Below are positions 59,735-64,000 of a stretch of DNA of 64,000 nt, piece after piece (positions within the stretch are counted from its first letter, which is position 1; each line of letters starts with the position of its first letter). The notes under the pieces are model-generated. The model ran no database searches, had not been told where the DNA came from, and was given only the letters and a program-made list of their open reading frames with translations. This DNA is from S5-327 sp965200975. Lineage in GTDB: Bacteria > Chloroflexota > Dehalococcoidia > Lucifugimonadales > Australimonadaceae. Made by a program: the position numbers and the translations under genes. The stretch is from assembly GCA_965200975.1 (NCBI GenBank), contig OZ241740.1, positions 1,302,001 to 1,366,000 of the forward strand, read 5' to 3'.

Positions 59735-60066
59735 CGATACCCCTCCAGGAGATGCCTCCGATCGCCTCTCGGGCAGGCGGTAGAGACAGGTTCATTCTAT
59801 CAGAGAGAGCGCTGCAGCGGCCGCAGGAACCCCGCAGTGGGATACCATATAACGGACGATGTTGCAATGCTACCCCATATCTTGTAGTCGGCTGATTTTT
59901 AGTCACAACCCAAGTTCGGGCGAGTCGCCCCGGCGCCAAGGCCTGACGCGTCGCTCGTTCGCGGGACGTCCATCACCGCGCAACGGGCTTTGTCTGCGCT
60001 GCCGCCAACAAGAGGAAGCGAAGGGGAAGGGAAGGAGGAGTCCGACGTTGGGAGCGAGATCGGGCG
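59735..60066. other. 332-bp intergenic region with possible NrdR boxes
   Basis: No gene is visible; readings in it are short and in shadow frames. The region separates the nrdA start from the cfa stop. It contains the two NrdR-like elements 30 bp apart. The AT content around 59840-59905 is higher than nearby, as expected of a promoter. Confidence 0.55.
59843..59884 (-). promoter_or_regulatory. Two palindrome-like elements upstream of nrdA (possible NrdR boxes)
   Basis: Element 1 is taccatataacggac and element 2 is ctaccccatatcttgtag, in which the ends are inverted (ctac / gtag). The CATAT cores are 30 bp apart. NrdR binds two 16-bp boxes about three helical turns apart upstream of RNR genes, consistent with this spacing. 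The match to the NrdR consensus is partial, so this is tentative. Confidence 0.35.
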
Positions 60067-61350
60067 CTACGGCTTGGCGTCGCGCTGCTGCCTTGCCGTC
60101 GGGAGGGCAGGTTTCTCGAACGCGATTTGCAGGTCCTGCGTGGTGCGCGTGAGGAATCCTGCCTCGCAGGCGGCGAGGTAGTAGTCCCATGTGCGGGTGA
60201 ACCACTCGCCGTAACCGAGGCTTCGCACTTCGTCGATACGGCGCCAAAAGTTCTCCCGCCATTCGTGGAGCGTCGTCGCGTAGTGAAGCCCGATGTCCCG
60301 CGCGTCGGTGACTGCGAGGCCGGTGCGGCGATTCGAACGCTCCATCTCGGCCAGCGAGGGGAGCACTCCGCCAGGGAAGATATGCTTCTGCACCCAATTA
60401 ACGCCGCTACGCTGCGCTTCGAAGTTCCGGTCGGGCACCGTGATCACCTGCATCGCGAGCCTGCCGCCGGGGCGGAGCAGTTCCGCGCTCTTGAGGAAGA
60501 ACGTCTCGAAGAACTCTGCTCCCACGGCCTCGAACATCTCGATCGACACGATTTTGTCGTACGTCCCGGCGACGTCCCGGTAGTCGCTGAACCGCACTTC
60601 CACCAGGCTGTCGAGCCCGGCCTGCTTCACCCGCTCCGAGGCGAGAGCGAACTGCTCTTGCGAAATGGTTACTGTGGTCACGCGGCAGCCGTACTGCTGC
60701 GCCGCGTACATCGCGAAACCTCCCCAGCCGGTGCCGACCTCGAGCAGATGGTCGCGCTCCGTCAGGCCGGCGAGCTCGCAGACATGCCGGTACTTGTTCC
60801 GCTGGGCGTCGGCGAGGGATTGCCCTTCATACTCGTAGATAGCGCTCGAATAGGTGAGCGTTTCGTCGAGGAAGAGGCTGAAGAATGCGTTGCCGAGGTC
60901 GTAGTGGGCGTGAATGTTGTCCTTGCTCTGCGCGATAGTGTTCGCCCGCGAGCGGTGGATGCGGAGGTTGCTCCGCTTCGTCACGAGCCGGAGCACGCCG
61001 CTGTTCAGGTCGACGGCCTGCCGGTTCACGAGAGCGAGCCGGAGAAGCTCCACGAGGTCGGGCGAGTCGCAGAGCCCTGCCTGGTACGCTTCTCCGAAGC
61101 CAATCTCGCCCCCGCTCATCACGCATCGGTAGAAGGAGTCGTTGCGCACGAGCAGGACGCCTTCCGGCCCCGGCGCCTCGCCGTGGACGATGCGGGACTC
61201 GCTTTCGGGCGTTACGACGCGCAGCGTCCCTATCTTGAGCTTCCCTACGGTTGCAAAGAAGGCGCGCCGGGCGATCTGGTCGGCGGCGGATGCGCCGAAG
61301 GACTTGGCCGCTCGCCCGAGTCGGCGCCCGGATTCGGTCGGGCGAGCCAG
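60067..61350 (-). CDS. Cyclopropane-fatty-acyl-phospholipid synthase-like methyltransferase
   Basis: Family marks: SAM-binding EVGTGWGGFA, VTTVTISQEQFA, IVSIEMFEAVG, and substrate region ERDHL. The first GTG (61149) cuts off a well-conserved N-terminal domain that continues in frame upstream (SAADQIARRAFFATVGKLK, then IGTLRVVTPE, GPEGVLLVRNDSFYRCV). No ATG, GTG or TTG occurs in frame before a stop at 61426. A CTG at 61350, with GAGG 7 nt upstream and 2 nt after the desaturase stop, would give 427 residues, the usual family length. I take CTG 61350. It adds a methylene (or methyl) from SAM to unsaturated phospholipid acyl chains; the adjoining desaturase could supply the double bond. Confidence 0.8.
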   Translation of the reverse strand: MARPTESGRRLGRAAKSFGASAADQIARRAFFATVGKLKIGTLRVVTPESESRIVHGEAPGPEGVLLVRNDSFYRCVMSGGEIGFGEAYQAGLCDSPDLVELLRLALVNRQAVDLNSGVLRLVTKRSNLRIHRSRANTIAQSKDNIHAHYDLGNAFFSLFLDETLTYSSAIYEYEGQSLADAQRNKYRHVCELAGLTERDHLLEVGTGWGGFAMYAAQQYGCRVTTVTISQEQFALASERVKQAGLDSLVEVRFSDYRDVAGTYDKIVSIEMFEAVGAEFFETFFLKSAELLRPGGRLAMQVITVPDRNFEAQRSGVNWVQKHIFPGGVLPSLAEMERSNRRTGLAVTDARDIGLHYATTLHEWRENFWRRIDEVRSLGYGEWFTRTWDYYLAACEAGFLTRTTQDLQIAFEKPALPTARQQRDAKP

Positions 61351-61352
61351 GG

Positions 61353-62438
61353 CTAGACCTCGCCGATGATATCGTTCGTGTGGATGCGGCTCGCCACCAT
61401 GTCTCTCATCCGCGAGCGGAACGCCTCATACAGACGCGGAGGCAGGCTTACGGGGGCGGCCTGGCTCACGCCTTCCGGGCGCGGGATGCCGAACCTGTCG
61501 AGCACAGCCTCCCCGACGAGCCCGTAGCCTGGTCCGCCGATGAGGTTGAGCACGCGCCGCGCTCCGCTCAGCGGCACGGGGCCGACACGGATATTGCGCC
61601 GAGCCGCGAGGTCTACGAACAGGCGGCCTGTCCGCTTCGTCGTGCCGGCCACCTCATGGAAGTTGCGCACGAGGTCGCGGGCGACGCGGGCGAAGTCCAT
61701 ATTCACCTTGCCCATCCACTCCAGCGCTCGGGAGCCGAGGTGCGGCGCCAAGCTGGTGCCCGGCATCTGAAACGTCAGGATGGTGTCCGCCACCATCCCC
61801 AGCATCTCCGGGTTCTCCTCCACTTGCAGCGCGGTCATTTCGCGGTACCACACCGTGTGGAGCGTCTCGCGGCGCTTCACGGAGGAGACGCTGCGGGCCG
61901 CATACGGCGCTTCCGTGCGGAGGATCCGGCTGATCATCCCGTGCCAGTTGTCGGTGAGGTATTCCTGAATGACGCCGTAGGCGGTGAGCTCCACGGGCGT
62001 GAAGCCGCAGCAGTGCGCATAGTGCCGCTCCTGCACTTCACGCATCTCGCCGAGCAGGTCTTCCTCCGAGTAGCCGAGGGAGAGCAGCATGTACTTGTAT
62101 GGGGTGTAGTGGGTGTGTTCGTCGGGCGTCCAGACGTTATCGTTGAAGCGGGCCAGCCACGGAGCGTCGAACCGCCGGGCACCTTCCTGAAACACCGCTG
62201 AATACGAGTCCGTCGCGCATTCCGTGAGCATCGCCAGTTTCAGGATCCCTACGAAGTCCTCTTCGCTCAGATCTTCCGGCAGGCTCTCCATCACAGCGCG
62301 GACATTCAGATCGCCGCAGGACTCGTGCATCTCCCGGGTGTCGACGAGCTGTCCCGGGTTTGCCTCGATCTGGCTGACCAGCGCTTCAAGCTTGGGGGCT
62401 GCGCCGGGCGGCAAGTAATAGCCGGTCGATGCGCTCAT
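61353..62438 (-). CDS. Acyl-ACP desaturase-like ferritin-fold di-iron protein
   Basis: The 361-residue product has spaced di-iron ligand motifs in helices: DEHTHYTPYKYMLL (E-x2-H), RRETLHTVWYREM (E-x2-H) and further Glu/His between, matching the soluble acyl-ACP desaturase family (the plant stearoyl-ACP type, also found in Actinobacteria and some Chloroflexota). The region VQERHYAHCCGF also has an E-x2-H. It is the first gene of a unit with the cyclopropane synthase, which starts 2 nt after its stop. Together they could make cyclopropane or methyl-branched fatty acids. The ribosome-binding site is not clear (gaggagcactctgat). Confidence 0.85.
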   Translation of the reverse strand: MSASTGYYLPPGAAPKLEALVSQIEANPGQLVDTREMHESCGDLNVRAVMESLPEDLSEEDFVGILKLAMLTECATDSYSAVFQEGARRFDAPWLARFNDNVWTPDEHTHYTPYKYMLLSLGYSEEDLLGEMREVQERHYAHCCGFTPVELTAYGVIQEYLTDNWHGMISRILRTEAPYAARSVSSVKRRETLHTVWYREMTALQVEENPEMLGMVADTILTFQMPGTSLAPHLGSRALEWMGKVNMDFARVARDLVRNFHEVAGTTKRTGRLFVDLAARRNIRVGPVPLSGARRVLNLIGGPGYGLVGEAVLDRFGIPRPEGVSQAAPVSLPPRLYEAFRSRMRDMVASRIHTNDIIGEV

Positions 62439-62610
62439 ATCAGAGTGCTCCTCGTTATCGCGAGCGACATGGGAATTTCGTGAGATTCGTGAGAGAAGAT
62501 TCTGCGAGTAGGAACGGGCGCGCCATTCCCTGCCTGATCCGCCGCATGCTTGACGTTATCAGCACTTAGGATAACCCATGATGATTCTACGCAAGCGCCC
62601 TCTGCGGTTG

Positions 62611-63171
62611 TCAACGTCGTTCCACTGCATTTGCGCCGGCATCCGAGTCATATCCGCCTGATTGGGCGGGGAGGGTGGGGGCTGGAGGCGGCGCCGTTCG
62701 CAGCGACGGCGGGCCCGCCAGCGTCAGTTCGACGCATGGCATTCGGTCGAACACGCGGCGGACGAGGTAGAACGGCCCCCACCAGGGCAAGCGCAGCGCC
62801 CGGTTGACGCCCGCGGCGTACATCGTCCACGAAAGCGCTCTGCGCTGGGAGCCGGGCAGGCGCGTCCAGCGCGCTACGTACCGCATTATGTAGTCGGCGC
62901 GCTCACGGCGACCGCGCACGACCCGCGCCCGGACCGGCGCTTCCACCCAAACGCTTCCCTCGACCGTGTAGAGGGTTTGGTTAGGGAAGGCGCCCAGATT
63001 CGCCACCCAGTCCCGCTTGCCGGGGAAGCCGGAGAGGCGCACCTTGTCGCGCCCATCCCAGTCGTATGTCGTCTCGAGCACGCGCGGCAGGCCGCTCCGC
63101 CGTCCGGTGTGGGAGACTCGCACGACGAAGCTGGACGCGAGAATGCTCCGGAGCGTCTCGTCGGGCGTCAT
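62611..63171 (-). CDS. Deazaflavin/F420-dependent nitroreductase (Ddn) family protein
   Basis: The 186-residue protein matches the split beta-barrel Ddn fold: VVRVSHTGRRSGLPRVLETTY, RLSGFPGKRDWVANLGAFP (the W-x2-N region), then VEAPVRARVV. Known members use reduced F420 to reduce quinones or nitro compounds. No F420 biosynthesis genes are in the window. The C-terminal 25 residues are Pro/Ala-rich and may be less conserved. The ATG overlaps the stop of the upstream MFS gene (4 nt), so they are co-transcribed. Confidence 0.83.
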   Translation of the reverse strand: MTPDETLRSILASSFVVRVSHTGRRSGLPRVLETTYDWDGRDKVRLSGFPGKRDWVANLGAFPNQTLYTVEGSVWVEAPVRARVVRGRRERADYIMRYVARWTRLPGSQRRALSWTMYAAGVNRALRLPWWGPFYLVRRVFDRMPCVELTLAGPPSLRTAPPPAPTLPAQSGGYDSDAGANAVERR

Positions 63172-64000
63172 GGAATGTCTCCCTTGTCCACGAGCGCCGG
63201 GAAGATGCGCCGCAACAGCACGATGGAGAGGATTCCTGCGAGCGCGACGTACGTCACGCTCTCGCGCGGGCCCACCAGTTCGCCGATGATCCCCATCACG
63301 AACATTCCCGGCGCCTGAAACCCGATGCCGAGGACAATGCCGCCCATCGCGCGGCCCCGCTGGTCCGGCGCGACCGCCTCCATTGGGATGACCGGCTGCA
63401 TCGTCGCGAACGCTGCAAGCCCCAGCCCGGCGACGAACATGAATCCCAGCGCGAGCGGATACAGCGGAGTCCAGGCGTACGCGGTCGCGGCCGCCATAAG
63501 CAGCCCGGCGCCCAGCGTGTACACGTTGCCCTTCTTCATCGGTTTGGCCGAGGCGATTACGGCGGCGCCGACCAGCGCGCCGAGGCCGAGCGCGCTCAGC
63601 AACAGCCCGTACTCCACCTCTCCAACGCCGATGATGTCGCGCGCGATCACCGGCACCATCTGAATGAACGGCCAGCCGAAGAAGTTGAACGAGGCGGTGA
63701 CGAGCACGGCGCCCAGCACCGTGCGGTTGCGCTTCATAATGAAGGCCGCCTCCGCGATCTGCCGGAGCGCCGACCCCTTCTCCGTTCGAGTCTGCCGCAC
63801 GCGCACGCGCATATTGAGGACGAGCAGCAGCGCCGCCGCCATCATCAGCGCGATGCCCACGTACGCTCCTGCGAAGTCCGTGTACCGCACCAGCAGCGTC
63901 CCCAGCAACGGGCCGATCATGTTCGACCCGGTCACGAGCCCGGAGTCCAGCGCCACAGCGTTCGTGAGCGCGCCTCCCTTGAAGATGTCGGCCAGCAACG
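63168..64000 (-). CDS. MFS transporter (partial, N terminus outside window)
   Basis: The frame is open to the window edge at 64000, and 276 or more residues are visible. The visible part shows about nine hydrophobic helices (AYVGIALMMAAALLLVLNM, TLGAGLLMAAATAYAW, FMFVAGLGLAAFATMQP). A cytosolic charged loop (MRVRVRQTRTEKGSALRQ) matches the central loop of the 12-helix fold, and the final VAPDQRGRAMGG matches the loop 10-11 motif of MFS_3-type permeases. The substrate is unknown. It overlaps the Ddn-like gene by 4 nt. Confidence 0.85.
   Translation of the reverse strand, partial: LLADIFKGGALTNAVALDSGLVTGSNMIGPLLGTLLVRYTDFAGAYVGIALMMAAALLLVLNMRVRVRQTRTEKGSALRQIAEAAFIMKRNRTVLGAVLVTASFNFFGWPFIQMVPVIARDIIGVGEVEYGLLLSALGLGALVGAAVIASAKPMKKGNVYTLGAGLLMAAATAYAWTPLYPLALGFMFVAGLGLAAFATMQPVIPMEAVAPDQRGRAMGGIVLGIGFQAPGMFVMGIIGELVGPRESVTYVALAGILSIVLLRRIFPALVDKGDIP

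Noticed and set aside
59859..60152. 97-residue frame between nrdA and the cyclopropane synthase
   Set aside because: No ribosome-binding site, basic and low-complexity product, and it runs antisense into the synthase 3' end.

Overview
The window looks like a high-GC member of the Chloroflexota, most likely close to the SAR202/Dehalococcoidia group (inference). The signs are five paralogous Rieske oxygenase alpha subunits in 23 kb, a luciferase-like flavin monooxygenase, many SDR, VOC, amidohydrolase and thiamine-diphosphate enzymes, a deazaflavin-type oxidoreductase, frequent GTG/TTG starts, and exported proteins carrying long Thr-Pro linkers. No rRNA is present and there is one tRNA (Gln, UUG). 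I see no recognisable DNA-binding regulator, integrase or transposase.

Layout. 1-2 kb: tail of a Thr-Pro-rich protein and a DUF192 domain separated by an in-frame TGA, an anchored hypothetical protein, a NIPSNAP protein and tRNA-Gln. 2-10.4 kb: catabolic enzymes (Rieske 1, Gfo/Idh dehydrogenase, ThDP enzyme, hydrolase-like protein, luciferase-like monooxygenase, two tandem SDRs). 10.5-14 kb: a three-gene unit of two GT4/TreT-like glycosyltransferases and a ROK protein, probably trehalose or glucose metabolism. 14-26.2 kb: VOC protein, ornithine-cyclodeaminase-like enzyme, Rieske 2 to 5, and between them a two-gene cassette of unknown function (19.4-20.8 kb), an acetyltransferase and a membrane-anchored nuclease. 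26.2-34.6 kb: an accessory stretch with a frameshifted secreted trypsin-like protease with ankyrin-like repeats, an amidohydrolase, an AT-richer tandem duplication of TPR-like/membrane genes carrying a remnant of arsM, intact arsM, and a homocysteine methyltransferase homologue. 34.7-38 kb: SDR, a stand-alone Clp N-domain protein, a DUF35 plus thiolase-like pair with a 31-residue membrane microprotein between them. 38-48 kb: amidohydrolase, a frameshifted lipoprotein metallopeptidase, a PCD-VOC fusion, a second ThDP enzyme, a ketopantoate-reductase-like protein, an aldo/keto reductase and an NMT1-like protein. 48-54.7 kb: a tripartite tricarboxylate transporter (TctA-TctB fusion plus TctC), SDR, a HEPN-like protein, RidA and an alpha/beta hydrolase. 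54.8-64 kb: housekeeping genes (ACT-malic enzyme, class I ribonucleotide reductase), then an acyl-ACP desaturase plus cyclopropane synthase operon, a Ddn-type oxidoreductase and an MFS transporter running off the end.

How the genes fit together. Most of the window is a dense set of oxidative and C-C bond-processing enzymes suited to aromatic or alicyclic carboxylates: uptake (TctABC, MFS), ring oxidation (Rieske enzymes, flavin monooxygenase), dehydrogenation (SDR, Gfo/Idh, AKR), hydrolysis or decarboxylation (amidohydrolases, VOC, class II aldolase, ThDP enzymes) and side-chain cleavage (thiolase-like/DUF35). No Rieske reductase or ferredoxin partner is in the window.

The most unusual signals are: a dispersed hairpin repeat family at four intergenic sites (one a 49-bp x 4 array); the unexplained two-gene cassette with a PD-(D/E)XK-like core; the arsM/TPR segmental duplication; and five reading-frame disruptions that all fall in exported or TPR/membrane accessory genes and in none of the enzymes.
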